In this document: positions 53,517 through 64,000 of the stretch, in pieces
Layout of the letters: each line of letters starts with the position of its first letter
How positions within the stretch are numbered: position 1 is the first letter of the stretch
Assembly: GCF_023898315.1 (NCBI RefSeq)
Contig: NC_064619.1
Location: forward strand, 483,517,376-483,581,375
Source of the DNA: Schistocerca nitens
Taxonomy: Eukaryota > Arthropoda > Insecta > Orthoptera > Acrididae
Direction: 5' to 3'
Length of the DNA: 64,000 nucleotides
The notes under the pieces: model-generated
Database searches by the model: none
The model's input: only the letters and a program-made list of their open reading frames with translations
What the model was told of the DNA's origin: nothing
Position numbers and translations under genes: made by a program

Positions 53517-54102
53517 ATATTCTCAGGTGCTTGGAGAATATCTACGGAGACCTAGCAATGAAATAAAAACCAGTTGAGTGCAGGACCAGGCGTCTGTCAT
53601 TATCGCAACGAGGTCGCGATCTGTCAGACCTCCTGTGTGCCGATCGGCTGCACACACCTGTTGGAACGTGCGGACACTCTCATTCGAAGTGATCAACGGA
53701 CCACAATCAAACACCTTCTGCTCAGCAGGACATATCTGGTGGCAGTGTTGATACACTCGTTCACCAGTTATGATACTTAAGATGTGTGCCCTCTCGGTAC
53801 CACGCCGCCTGACAGAAGACCATAAAACGCAACGAAGGACCATCTGTGCCTAAGTGCTTCCGCTTTACGAGGCTGACAGTTCTCCGTAGAACATCGCCAA
53901 GGGCAGAGGAAGATGGTTCCATCGCACATAACCGGAAAAAACTTCAATCCACGGAGGGGCGCCACACCGTTTCTCGCCTGAATGAAAAATTCAAAGTCGC
54001 ACCTACCGCTGGTAAAGTCATGGTGACGCTCTTCTGTGACTCTGAAGGGGTTATTCTGTATGGTGTTCTCCTTCATTGTGCAACGATCAATTCTGAAGTG
54101 TA
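53517..54102 (+). mobile_element. Mariner fragment, relative of 42772-44111
   Basis: Pieces in shifting frames match the intact mariner: RCLENIYGDLAM at 53527-53562, ERADTLIRSDQRTTIKHLL at 53661-53720, APTAGKVMVTLFCDSEGVILYGVL at 54000-54072, and TINSEV just before the break. The Tc1 copy at 54103 is joined where the rest of the gene should follow, and the remainder is not found beyond it. Confidence 0.7.
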
Positions 54103-54921
54103 AACTATTGGCCATTAAAATTGTTACACCAAGAAGAAATGCAGATCATAAACGGGTATTCATTGGACAAATATATTATACTAGAACTGACATGTGATTA
54201 CATTTTCACGCAATTTGGGTGCATAGATCCTGAGAAATCAGTACCCAGAGCAACCACCTCTGACCGTAATAACGGCCTTGATGCGCCTGGGCATTAAGTC
54301 AAACAGAGCTTGGATGGCGTGTACAGGTACAGCTACCCATGCAGCTTCAACACGATACCACAGTTCATCAAGAGTAGTGACTGGCGTATTGTGACGAGCC
54401 AGTTGCTCGGCCACCACTGACCAGACGTTTTCAGATGGTGAGAGATCTGGAGAATGTGCTGGCCCGTACAGGACCTGCAACATGCGGTCGTGCATTATAC
54501 TGCTGAAATGCAGGGTTTCACAGGGATCGAATGAAGGGTAGAGCCACGGGTCGTAACACATCTGAAATGTAACGTCTACTGTTCAAAGTGCCGTCAGTGT
54601 GAACAAGAGGTGACCGAGACGTGTAACCAATGGCACCCCATACCATCACGCCGGGTGATATGCCAGTATGGCGATGACGAATAAACGCTTCCAATGAGCG
54701 TTCACCGCGATGTTGCCAAACACGGATGCGATCGTAATGATGCTGTAAACAGAACCTGGATTCGTCCGAAAAAATGACATTTTGCCATTCGTGCACCTAG
54801 GTTCGTCGCAGGGGCTCCTGTTTGTGATGCAGCGTCAAGGGTAACCGCAGCCGTGGTCTCCGGGCTGATAGTCCACGCTGCTGCAAACGTCGTCGAACTG
54901 TTCGTGCAGATGGTTGTTGTT
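54103..54921 (-). mobile_element. Tc1-like fragment (same DD34E family as 7787 and 17382)
   Basis: The 3' end of the element (aactattggccattaaaatt, inverted) is at 54103; the 5' third is missing. The C-terminal half is readable on the minus strand: VIFSDESRFCLQHH at about 54780, PGVMVWGAIGYTS, then SPSENVWSVVAEQL to GGCSGY at 54238. The second Asp region is lost in a deletion, and SPIE has become SPSE. Confidence 0.8.
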
Positions 54922-55674
54922 TTCGTTTGAATGCCGAAAAGTATCTTAACAGTTCAAAAATTTTCAAAATATATTATTTGGCGCCACTTTAGACACATGA
55001 CAGATGTGCCCACCGATTACAACTTGTGCTTGCAATGGTTTCATCAGCGGGATTGCTGTAGGGCACCCTCACTCTTATCTTCTTCATCAAGAAGAACCTT
55101 GTTAGAAATGCCTACTTCGATACTACGTTGTATTTGAGGAGCTTTATCACGTGATTTTGTTTGAACATGTGTACGTTTTAGAAAATATGTTTTTATGCAG
55201 AACATCCATGTGTTTTCGGTCTGTGGAGGATTGTTATTTGCATTGTAACGCGTATATCACTAGAGTGTGTCTCAGTATTGCTGAACAATTTTATCTTTAG
55301 TTTTCTCTTTCTTGGCTGCCAGTATCTCAAATGACCGGACTTCTTCAGGCGCCGGGTAGCACGGTTTGGTTAGCCGAAGTGACGTTCAAATTAAAACGCG
55401 TAGTTTCGACAGCGTAGGCCTACCATGGTGTTCTTGAACAACTGAATGGCCAGCTCCATCAACGAAATAACAACCCACAGTATTAGGACAAGTCTATCTG
55501 TTACGTACGAAGGCATTGGTGAAAATTAAAAAAAAAAAAAAAAATTAAAGAGAATTAAAAATCAAAATCGCATACATGTTACCAGTTTAAAATCATTGCA
55601 AAACACAATATGCTTACTTAGAAATTGATCTGAATATGATTTAGACTTTGATTGTGATCAATGAGACTACTTAC
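54922..55674. other. Unassigned stretch
   Basis: About 750 bases without recognised repeat or gene; an A run lies at about 55529-55543. Confidence 0.4.
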
Positions 55675-55815
55675 ATACAGTCTGCGCGGTCCCTCCCGTA
55701 GGAAGTTCGAATCCTCCCTCGGGCATGGGTGTGTGTGTGTTGTTTTTAGTGCAAATTAGTCTATGAACCGATGACCTCAGTGACCTCAGCAGTTTGGTCC
55801 CTTAGGAATTCACAC

Positions 55816-55873
<58 letters not shown>
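55675..55873 (+). mobile_element. SINE family B, head lost, with (TA)n tail
   Basis: Begins near box B (gaagttcgaatcctccctcg), then ggcatgggtgtgtgtgt, tail gcagtttggtcccttaggaa, acacaca, and a TA run at 55820-55873 that is probably the expanded 3' tail. Confidence 0.75.
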
Positions 55874-55877
<4 letters not shown>

Positions 55878-56235
55878 GTGGCCATTTGGGCCACCGCGCC
55901 CCCAGTGAAGTGGGCCATTTTGGCCCTTCGCAGAACTGGAATTATTTTAGTACGTTTACGAAAACGTATTAAACATATATCGTATTTTGCGCTACGGACT
56001 TTAATCCTTGTACTTATCTTTTTAGTAAAAGCATTGTCTTCGAGCACACAAAAAATATCTTGACTAAGAAAAATGTAGATTCAGTAAAAAAAATATATAA
56101 AATGCGTGCCCATCCCCATTCGACAATTTAACTGCATTGACGAGTTTGTGTAAAGACGACGGTATTGTTGCTAACCTCCTTGGTTCTTGACGTATTCTGA
56201 CGGCATTTTAACGAAATAACCCCAATTGGCTATCG
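55874..56235. other. Unassigned stretch
   Basis: About 360 bases; no repeat or gene recognised. Confidence 0.35.
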
Positions 56236-56965
56236 TGCTCCTTTGGCCAATGTGCCCCCTAGTTCCAATAGAGAAGTACAGAGAAGGTGTTCTTACGGTA
56301 TGGGTGTGCTTTTCGTGGGTAGCGTGCGGTTTCCCTATTCAGCTCAAGAAAACGCTAAATGAGGAAGGATATGAACACATTTTACTGGACTGTGTACCCA
56401 TTACAGTAGAGGAACAATTCGGAGATGATCTTTTTATCAGTATGACGCTGCAATCTGTCAGAAAGCACATACTGTGAGGCAATGGTTTTTGGACACTGGC
56501 ACTACTGAAATGGACTGGCCTGCCAGAGCCTCTATCTAAAACCAATGGAACAGCGTTGCGATGAGACAGAACCGCATCACTCTCTTCTCTGGTTACGGCT
56601 CCTGCGAAAGAATGGGCAGCCATTCCTTCACAATCACTCAGAAACCTTATTGAAAACGTCCCAAGCAGAATTCAAGTCTTCGTAAACATTTATGACGAAC
56701 AATCCCATATCAGTATCCAGTAATAGGGGTCCGGATGCCGCGCAGGATTAGCCGAGCGGTCTAAGGCGCTGCAGTCATGGACTGTGCGGCTGATCCCAGC
56801 GGAGGTTTGAGTCCTGCCTCGGGCATGGGTGTGTGTGTCTGTCCTTACGATAATTTAGGCTAAGTAGCGTGTAAGCTTAGGGACTGATGACCTTAGCAGT
56901 TAAGTCCCATAAGATTTCACACATTGGAACATTTCGTTCGGATGCTTTTGATAAGAGAGCGTCCT
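56236..56965 (+). mobile_element. Tc1-like remnant, C-terminal half, with SINE in its end
   Basis: VLTVWVCFSWVACGFPIQLKK at about 56292-56355, then ISMTLQSVRKHIL or, in another frame, ICQKAHTVRQWFLDTGTTEMDW with the WPA motif at about 56515, and EWAAIP-like remains to 56690. The right end ttttgataagagagc is split from the body by the SINE at 56739. It is related to the remnant at 12440-13400. Confidence 0.7.
56739..56935 (+). mobile_element. tRNA-derived SINE, family B variant
   Basis: Head gcgcaggattagccgagcgg and tctaaggcgctgcagtcatg, box B-like ggtttgagtcctgcctcggg, tail gttaagtcccataagatttc. Target duplication gtYcggatgc at 56729-56738 and 56936-56945. The head tagccgagcggtctaaggcg is the most tRNA-like of all copies here (Leu/Ser-like). 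Confidence 0.85.
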
Positions 56966-57232
56966 TGCAGTTGTGGAATGCATCGGTTACCACATTCTGT
57001 TCCTAGGGTTGAAGCGTTATGACACTGAAATGGACTGGGAGTATAGGAAAACAATAAAAATAGCTGGCTGGATATGAAAAATAATAAAGAAGAGTAAATT
57101 GTTTATATCCTCCGTAGCAGTAAGTCATTTTATGAAGTCACTTTTATTTCTTTGTTAGGTACCGAATGTGTAATAGTAAAGATAAGAGGCTAAAAAGCTT
57201 TCAGTAAGGAATTCATAAAATCTAATGTACAG

Positions 57233-57288
<56 letters not shown>

Positions 57289-57449
57289 CCGCGCCCTTTT
57301 TTCTTCCGAAGTGTTCGTGCGTATCGCATCTGTTTTTTCGGCATGCAGTGGATGCTCACGGAGAGGCTACAGTATTCTGTTTTCCCATAATGTAATGTTA
57401 GCAAGATTTACATCTCTTGACGGTGCCTACCTTGGCTACAAGTGTTCTA
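56966..57449. other. Unassigned stretch with (GT)n microsatellite
   Basis: A pure GT run lies at 57234-57286. Around it nothing is recognised; frames across the run are repeat artefacts. Confidence 0.5.
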
Positions 57450-58220
57450 CGACGGTTGGAACTTAAATAGTGGCTACTGTTTATTCACAACCGATACAAA
57501 AGAGTTACATGTTTGCACCTATTACTGTCCTCCAAAGCAGTCTCCAGCGTTGTGTAGAACCTGTTGCCAGCGATGTGAAAGGCGTAGTATACCGTTAGCA
57601 GAGCCTGTTCTGTTGATGGTGCGAATGGAGCGGTCTGCTGCCTGTCGAATCTCTGGAAAAGTTCTGAAGCGAATGCCACGAAGTGGTTCTTTCAGCTTCG
57701 GAATCAAACCAAAGCCACAAGGACTTATGTCGTATTACTGTTCGTTTTTGGAGCATCACCTGCGACCAGCTATGCGAAAGAAGCGGAGACACTTTCTGCG
57801 CATCGCCCCCCCCCCCTCCCCCATCACCACCGCCGCCATCATTTTGCACGACAATGCGCAGGCGCATACAGCGCAAGCTGTGGCTGCTCTGTTCGGTCGA
57901 TGGTACTGGGAAATATTGAACCATCCACCATACTCGCGGACTTAACTCCTTGTGACTTTGATTTGATTCCGAAGATGAAGGAACCACTTCGTGGCATTCG
58001 CTTTAGAACTATTCCAGAGAATCGACAGGCAGTAGACCGCTCCATTCGCACCATCAACAGAACAGGCTCTGCTAACGGTATACTACGCCTTCCACATCGC
58101 TAGCAACGGGTTCTACACAACGCTGGTGACTACTTTGAACGTCGGCAACATGTGCAAACATGTATCCCCTTTTTATCGGTTGTGAATAAATAGTTGCCAC
58201 TATTTAATTTCCAATCCTCG
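57450..58220. mobile_element. Palindromic mariner derivative with 274 bp inverted arms
   Basis: The left arm (57450-57723) is the inverse of the right arm (57947-58220): both are the 3' end of a mariner-type gene, including the code for PKMKEPLRGIRFRT and TINRTGSANGILRLPHR. The centre (57724-57946) adds one more part of the gene, with YYCSFLEHHLRPAMRKKRRHF and IILHDNAQAHTA, broken by a C run. The 5' half of the parent element is gone and replaced by an inverted second 3' end. TA precedes the left end, but TT follows the right. The parent type is seen at 62508-63380. Confidence 0.85.
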
Positions 58221-58672
58221 TTTGTTCGATACACTAGTTCAGCAAGGTAGAAACAGGGGCTGGACAAAAATATGGATACATTACGAGAAATGCATGTGTG
58301 AGCACAAATGAAGACCCTAGCAAACGCTGCAGGTTGCCCCATTGTATTTGAAACGAACGGCACCTGCAAATTGTCCTTAGTCCGTTGCAAGCGTCAGCCG
58401 TGTTCATTACAGTAATCTGTGAAATTGTGACTACAGTGCCTTATGTTGGAGCTAGGTGAATTCGAACGTGGGTAAATTGTTGCTGTTAGTATAGCGGGTG
58501 CTTCCGTAACAGAGGCAGCCGAGGTGTGCGGTATTTCAACAGATACCGTATCGAAAATTTGTACCGCTAGCCGGGAAAGTGGAAAAATTTCACCCGCAAG
58601 TCTAAATGCGAAGAAAAGTTTGTGCTGAGGTATCGGTTACTGAAGCTGACAGTGGCGAACAATAGAAAGACG

Positions 58673-58871
58673 TCCGGCCGCTGTGGCCGAGTGGTTCTAG
58701 GCGCTTCAGTCGGGAGCCGTGCTGCCGCTGCGGTCGTAGGTTCGAATCCTGCTTCGGGCATGGATGTTTGTGATGTCCTTAGGTTAGTTAGGTTTAAGTA
58801 GTTCTAAGTTCTAGGGGACTGATGACTTGAAATGTTAAATTCAATAGTGCTTAGAGCAATTTGAACCATTT
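58673..58871 (+). mobile_element. tRNA-derived SINE, family A
   Basis: Head ccggccgctgtggccgagtg, box B ggttcgaatcc, tail agtgcttagagcaatttgaa. The flanks gaacaatagaaagacg and gaacaggagaacgg look like a diverged duplication. Confidence 0.9.
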
Positions 58872-59352
58872 GAACAGGAGAACGGCAGATGAAAAATTCA
58901 CTGCAGAACTGAATGTCGCACTAGTGTACCTTGTCAGCACCAAAAAGATACGAAGGGAGCTCCATGAGGAGGGAACTGCAGGCCGAATTGGAATCCCAAG
59001 GCTACACATCAGTAAGCTATAAAACCTAGACTGCGGAGCAATGAGAGAACGTTATTTGGTCGGATAACTCTCTTTTTTTTTTTTTTTTTTTTCGCGCTGT
59101 CTCAAACTTTTGGTCGAGTTCACACCTCAAGAGTGAAATATACGAAGGTTTCGTGATGATTTGGGGAACCATGTAATGGTATTCCGTGGTCTTCATGGTT
59201 GCTATGCAAGGTGCAATTACTGTCAAGCATTGTTTCAATTTTGGCAGATGAGGTCCATCCCATGGCACAGTGTTTGTTCCTAAATAGTGATGCTGTGTTC
59301 TAAGACGACAGGAGCTCTGTCAATACAGCTCGTAGCGTCGGGGAGGTTTTGT

Positions 59353-59558
59353 TCAAATGGCTCTGAGCACTACGGGACTTAACATCTATGGTCATCAGTC
59401 CCCTAGAACTTAGAACTACTTAAACCTAACTAACCTAAGGACACCACACAACACCCAGCCATCACGAGGCAGAGAAAATCCCTGACCCCGCCGGGAATCG
59501 AACTCGGGAACCGGGCGTGGGAAGCGAGAACGCTACCGCACGACCACGAGATGCGGGC
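59353..59558 (-). mobile_element. Chimeric SINE: family C head with family A tail
   Basis: On the minus strand the head is of the family C kind (gtgcggtagcgttctcgctt, gagttcgattcccggcgggg, tcagggattttctctgcctc), but after tgggtgttgtgtg it joins the family A tail (gtccttaggttagttaggtt ... gtgctcagagccatttgaac). Perfect 12 bp duplication gggaggttttgt at 59341-59352 and 59559-59570 shows it inserted as one unit. Confidence 0.9.
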
Positions 59559-59790
59559 GGGAGGTTTTGTGACCGACCAACACAGTTACCAGATCTCAAG
59601 ATTATTGAACCTTTGTGACTGATTGCTTTTCGCCTCTATCGTCGTTGCTTGAACTTGCCCCTATTTTGGAGGAAGAATGGTATAAGACTCCCCTTAAAAC
59701 GATGCAGGACCTATAGTTATCTATTCCGAGACCACTGGACGCTTTTATGAATGTCAGCAGTTTTTCTCCACCTTACTGGACATGGCACTA

Positions 59791-62507
59791 TCCCCTCCAC
59801 CAGTCCCGCCCCCTCAGGAAAGAAAAAAACATGAAAGAAATAAAGAATTTCTCGTTTCGTCGGCACCTGTGACACTAGAGACAGAAGCCTTAGGAAACAG
59901 CATCTTAGAATGTAATACAGATTACACAAATCTTGGAATTGCATTGCATTGGTTTTAAATAATTTATATAAGTAAGATTTTAATTCGTCAGTTTCCATAA
60001 ATAGCAATCTCATTTCATCTAGCGCAAGACAACCATTTCAAGCGAATGTCACACCGCTAGCAAAACTGTATTGTTTCGCCTAATTTGTTTTCCAGATCAC
60101 CTTCATCCGACAGTAACGATCAGTAATATATTAGCTGCCTTATTTTACGCATTGTATACTCGGCGCATAACCTGTTTACTGTCCTTGTACGTTATTCTAA
60201 ATGGCATCCGATTGTATCATCACGCAAAATACACGTCGGCTATACTCAGAATATCGGCTCTAATAGATGCGTCTGCAGAGTAAACAGGAAGTTAGTTCCA
60301 CCGTCGTCAGATAATTTCGCAGGGACTTAAGTATTTGAATTACTGCAAACAGTTAACGGGTGCGCCTGCAACGTGGTCTAGACATCACCAAGAATAGCTG
60401 TTGCCCTCCCGTAGCGCGCAAATGATACGTTCTGCAGCGGTGCTGTTTTTCTAGCAGTGGCATTCAGGGATGAAGGATATGCCTGTTTAGCGGATTAGTA
60501 TGTAGCCGATGTGCCTAGCAGCAGTGAAGTTGTCGGTGATTATTATGAAATATAGCCCTTGATTGGTGAACGCTAACGACAGTATTACGACTAGATTGCA
60601 CCGTGGAACATTCTCCTCATTAACGACATAAGAACAATTTTTCTACGGTAGCTGTAATAATCGAGTAATATAAATGCTTCTGGTTGGCTACTGCAGAAGG
60701 ATTTCATCAGCAAGAAACATGCAGTTATGCGGAAGAGACTTTATCCCACAGTGCAGCCAAGGATAGTGTAAATACTTGTTGGCTGGTTCCAGCTCTCACG
60801 ACCAGAGTTTACTTCCTCGGTGCATGACATTATAGGGACTTACGTCGTGGTCTTGAGCGTAATATTCTGCATAAGCCTTCGTCCTCTTCTATGGGAGACA
60901 CAGATACTACGGATGTAAAGCATTCAGTTAAAAAAATTTGATTTCTATCAAAAGGATTTCGACCGTCTTTTTGGACTTGTCTCTTACATTACTAGTTTCG
61001 TGGCGTTAGTGCGCGATTTTCAAATATCCTCCGTATAAAACGAAGGTTATACGGTGTGTGAAACAAACCCAAAAATCGTAATAATACATTCACACTTTTA
61101 TAAAATTAAATATATTTGAAATTTATTTAAAACTATTATTTTATAGCCACACCGGGCATTGAACAATGACCAGAAATATATCCAGTCCAACTCTACAAAA
61201 ATAATTTTCAAAATTGTTCGTATTCCTGAGAAACATAACAGGTTATTAATCAAAAATTTACTCACATTTTAGTAGTTCGAATGTATTTATCAGCCAATGT
61301 TAGAGAATATGTACGTGCTGATGTGTTCACATCGAGGTAATAGAATCTATCTCCTCTGGTTCAAAGACTATGTAAGCTAGCCAGTATCGATTTTGTCTCG
61401 TGCTGGCTGGGTATATAGCCCATGTTCGCCACCTGCTGGAGTTTCAGTCTTACCGATAATCTTTCTAGTGAGCATCATTCCAACGACAACTGTGGTTATC
61501 GCAAAAATTAAAGAATTGCGCAGGCTCGTTCGTCGTATAAAAACTTTCTCAGTTCAGTTTCAGATTATGATACTGGTGCTGCTCATTACTTGTCGTTAAT
61601 TAATATTCGACTAAGCCGGGACATGCTAATTGGTTGCAAAACAGGCTTTTTGGTTTTCGTATGTGTATATTAGTGAATGTTATTTTCGCTAGTTAAAGAG
61701 AGATGTGTAATTGTTAAGGTTTTTTACTCGTAATTAAGTTGCGCGATTGTTTTCTTCATTGTATGGCCACTATTTTATTATGTTTTATTTGCATGTTAAA
61801 CACTGCAACGTATGTATAGGTCCGTGGGTAGAAATGTTTCTAATAGCAGATTTCTGTGTGTTCTAGAAGGCTTTCTTTTTCTGGTTTCAATGTTTATGTA
61901 TATGGCCCGGAGGAGTACGCGGATCGTGTGGGTCCGTTCGGAGAGCAAGAAGGGCATGTGTCCAGAGCAGGACTGTAAAATTCTAAATTGTATTTACTTC
62001 CTGTAATTTAGCACTCTTATTGAGCTATAATTGTCTGAGTAGCTTATGCTTAAATGTGTGGTAATAAGCTTGCAGAAATTTTGCTTTGTTCAAGAATTGC
62101 TAAGAAAATGTTGAACGTTCAATAATTTTATTAATTGGGTAAATTTTTTTTTGAAATGTAATTATGCTTGTGTCTTTTTAACGTTGAGTTTTTTAGTATA
62201 TTTAAGGGAAAGTTAAACTTTAGCCCGGTTGTGAGGCGAGTTTCTTTCTGAGCTCACTTCGAAAGCCTTTGCTTAAATTTTTGGTGTTACTGAAATGGTT
62301 TAAAGAGAATTTGATAGTGATCGTATTTATTTCAAAATTTGTTTGCTAAAGGGTGTAATGAATGTAAATTTGTTCAGTATATTTTTTGAGTACCAAGGAA
62401 TGTGAAAATGTGCTGAGGAACAACACTAAAATAAAATTTATTATATTGGCCTAGTCCTTCCTTAGTCAAAAGTGAGAGCCTGTTCTTAAGATTTTAAGTC
62501 ATCGCTA
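59791..62507. other. Long unassigned stretch
   Basis: About 2.7 kb, AT-rich in its second half, with no SINE boxes, transposase or RT motif that I can see and no frame above about 100 residues. Short frames at 60071-60283, 61393-61599 and 61812-62006 have no recognisable domain. This is the least repeat-like long block in the window and the likeliest place for single-copy host DNA. Confidence 0.4.
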
Positions 62508-63380
62508 CACGTGGGTTGGAACTTAAATAGTGGCAACTATTTATTCACAACCGATACAAAAGAGTGACATGTTTGCACCTGTTACTGTCCTCCAAAGTAG
62601 TCACCAGCGTTGTGTAGAACCCGTTACCAGCGATGTGGAAGGCGTAGTATACCGTTAGCGGAGCCTGGTCTGTTGATGGTGCGAATGGAGCGGTCTATTG
62701 CCTGTCGAATCTCTGTAACAGTTCTGAAGCGAATGCCACGAAGTGATTCTTTCATCTTCGGAATCAAATCAAAGTCACAAGGACTTAAATCCAGGGAGTG
62801 TGGTGGATGGTACAGTACGTCCTGCCAGCCGCTGGTGGCCGAGCGGTTCTGGCGCTACAGTCTGGAACCGCGCGACCGCAACGGTCGCAGGTTCGAATCC
62901 TGCCTCGGGCATGGATGTGTGCGTTGTCCTTAGGTTAGTTAGGTTTAAGTAGTTCTAAGTTCTAGGGGACTTATGACCTCAGCAGTTGAGTCCCATAGTG
63001 CTCAGAGCCATTTGAACCATTTTTACAGTACGTCCCATTCCCATCGACCAAACAGAGGTGCTGCAGCTTGCGCTGCGTGCGCCGGCGCATTGTCGTGCAA
63101 AATGATGGGAAGGTTGCGCAGAAAGTGTCGCCGCTTCTTTCGCAAAGCTGGTAGCAGGTGCTGTTCCAAAAACGAACAGTAATACTGTGCATTGACGGTC
63201 TGCCGTGGAGGAACGCAATGCGTTAGGATAACGCCATCACAGTCGTACTCGAGAATAACCATAACTTTCACCATTCGGGGGCTCTGAAGCATCACCTTGA
63301 CCTTCGCAGCATGTGCTTGGTTCATGTACTCATGCTGACTGTTGTTCGTCGGAGACAAAGGCTGCTATTTTCACACCAAT
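62508..63380 (-). mobile_element. Mariner-type element, N-terminus lost, with SINE insertion
   Basis: The 3' end cacgtgggttggaacttaaa (inverted) is at 62508 after TA. On the minus strand 63358-63023 reads VKVMVILEYDCDGVILTHCVPP, then YYCSFLEQHLLPALRKKRRHF and IILHDNAPAHAAQA with the second Asp, WEWDVL. After the SINE it continues HPPHSLDLSPCDFDLIPKMKESLRGIRF (third Asp present). The first catalytic Asp and DNA-binding part are absent. Next to it a different Tc1 remnant begins. Confidence 0.8.
62823..63023 (+). mobile_element. tRNA-derived SINE, family A
   Basis: Head gccagccgctggtggccgag, box B ggttcgaatcc, tail gctcagagccatttgaacca. Perfect 12 bp duplication tacagtacgtcc at 62811-62822 and 63024-63035. 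It splits the mariner-type gene. Confidence 0.95.
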
Positions 63381-64000
63381 ACCGCAGCTGGACGTCCACT
63401 GAGTGGCAAGAGGTGGCCTTTTAAGATGAATCACGTTTTATGCTCCATCGAACAGATTGCCTTTGGCGTGTGTATAGGGTGAAACGTCTGAAAGCAGACA
63501 TCCTGAAACAATTATAAGGTTCTAGGCCGGAGTAAGGAGTGTTGTTATGTTATGTTCTGGATAATATTTTCATGGCTTTCCCTGGATGATCCCGTCATTC
63601 TGGAAGGCACGATGGACCAATACAAATGTGCAAATGTCCGCCCCTAAAAGCAGTTCTTCTTCCTTGACACGATGCCATCTACCACCAGAATAACGCAACG
63701 TCTTCCACAGTTCTCAGTGCACGTGTGTGTTTCGAGAGCACCAGTATGAGTTTACTGCATTCCCCGGCCACCAATCTCCTCGGATTTAAACCCGGTGAAG
63801 CACTGTGGGGTCACCTCGATCGGGCTGTTCGTGCCATGGAGCCTCAAACGAGACACCTAACGCAAATGGCCACCGCACTGGAGTCCGCCTGACTCGACAT
63901 CCTGCCGGTACCTTCCAGAATCTCAACGAGTCTTCTCCTGCACGCCTCGCAGTGGTCTATGCTTCAAAATGTGGTTAGTCAGGTTTTTGACAAATGGTCA
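63381..64000 (+). mobile_element. Tc1-like remnant running off the window
   Basis: Plus strand in shifting frames: WTSTEWQEVAF then DESRFMLHRTDCLWRVYRV (first Asp region) at 63395-63470, a middle part with YHQNNATSSTVLSARVC near 63677 (QQDN changed to HQNN), LLGFKPGEALWGHLDRAV near 63778 where SPDLNPIEHLWDxL is expected, and the C-terminus near 63900. Catalytic residues two and three are lost. The element continues past 64000. Confidence 0.6.

Larger units (their letters stand above)
58254..59790 (+). mobile_element. Tc1-like remnant with two SINE insertions
   Basis: The left end caggggctggacaaaaatat matches the end of the family at 4951-6304. The helix-turn-helix remains at 58455-58570 (GEFERG..., SVTEAAEVCGISTDTVSKI in shifting frames), then the linker (RREL..EGTAGRIGIP) near 58955-59000 and the catalytic part from 59130 (VMIWG, WSVVFMVA). 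The region of the second Asp is damaged, and SPDLKIIEP-like remains are at about 59590. The right end is degraded near 59790. SINEs at 58673 and 59353 split it. Confidence 0.75.

Noticed and set aside
1..64000. CRISPR arrays, operons, riboswitches or phage genes
   Set aside because: No regularly spaced repeats with unique spacers and no bacterial gene arrangement; the sequence is eukaryotic.

Overview
The window is eukaryotic repeat-dense DNA, most likely from an orthopteran insect. The mix of tRNA-derived SINEs, a 5S-derived SINE, several Tc1/mariner lineages and RTE- and jockey/CR1-like LINEs is what I associate with locusts such as Schistocerca; that taxonomic call is an inference from recalled repeat families, not a database result. 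I found no host protein-coding gene I could defend, no true tRNA or rRNA gene, and nothing bacterial. Almost every long reading frame is a transposase, a reverse transcriptase or a gag.

Layout. 1-9.3 kb: a 5S-derived SINE, two remnants of one Tc1 family in opposite orientation, a LINE RNase H remnant, a second Tc1 type, and a mariner broken by a SINE and by a whole Tc1 element. 9.4-15.4 kb: a CpG-rich promoter-like segment, a jockey/CR1-like LINE, a solo LTR, a Tc1 remnant and a MITE. 15.4-24.2 kb: unrecognised DNA, a 1.35 kb Tc1 copy, SINEs, a decayed RTE-like LINE and a diverged tandem duplication. 24.2-25.8 kb: a complete Tc1-type element with an intact transposase. 26-34.8 kb: RTE-like LINE copies, one nearly intact; another is split by a 1.9 kb insertion with inverted ends that itself carries a SINE and a mariner derivative. 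34.9-42.7 kb: a Tc1 remnant, then a MITE split by a 5.8 kb LTR retrotransposon that has gag but no pol. 42.8-44.1 kb: a complete mariner with an intact transposase. 45-52 kb: SINEs of four types, a further Tc1, microsatellites, a CpG-rich segment and a second jockey/CR1-like LINE. 52-64 kb: a mariner with only two nonsense changes, more Tc1 copies, a palindromic mariner derivative, and several nested SINEs.

How it works together: the two intact transposases (24461-25483 and 42881-43951) could in principle act in trans on relatives, though no close relative of either is visible in the window beyond a distant mariner cousin at 53.5 kb. The RTE-like LINE at 28-31 kb shows the enzyme type that retroposes SINEs, but this copy is dead. 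Many insertions carry readable target-site duplications (TA for Tc1/mariner, 4 bp for LTR elements, 7-14 bp for SINEs), so the relative order of insertion can be read directly.
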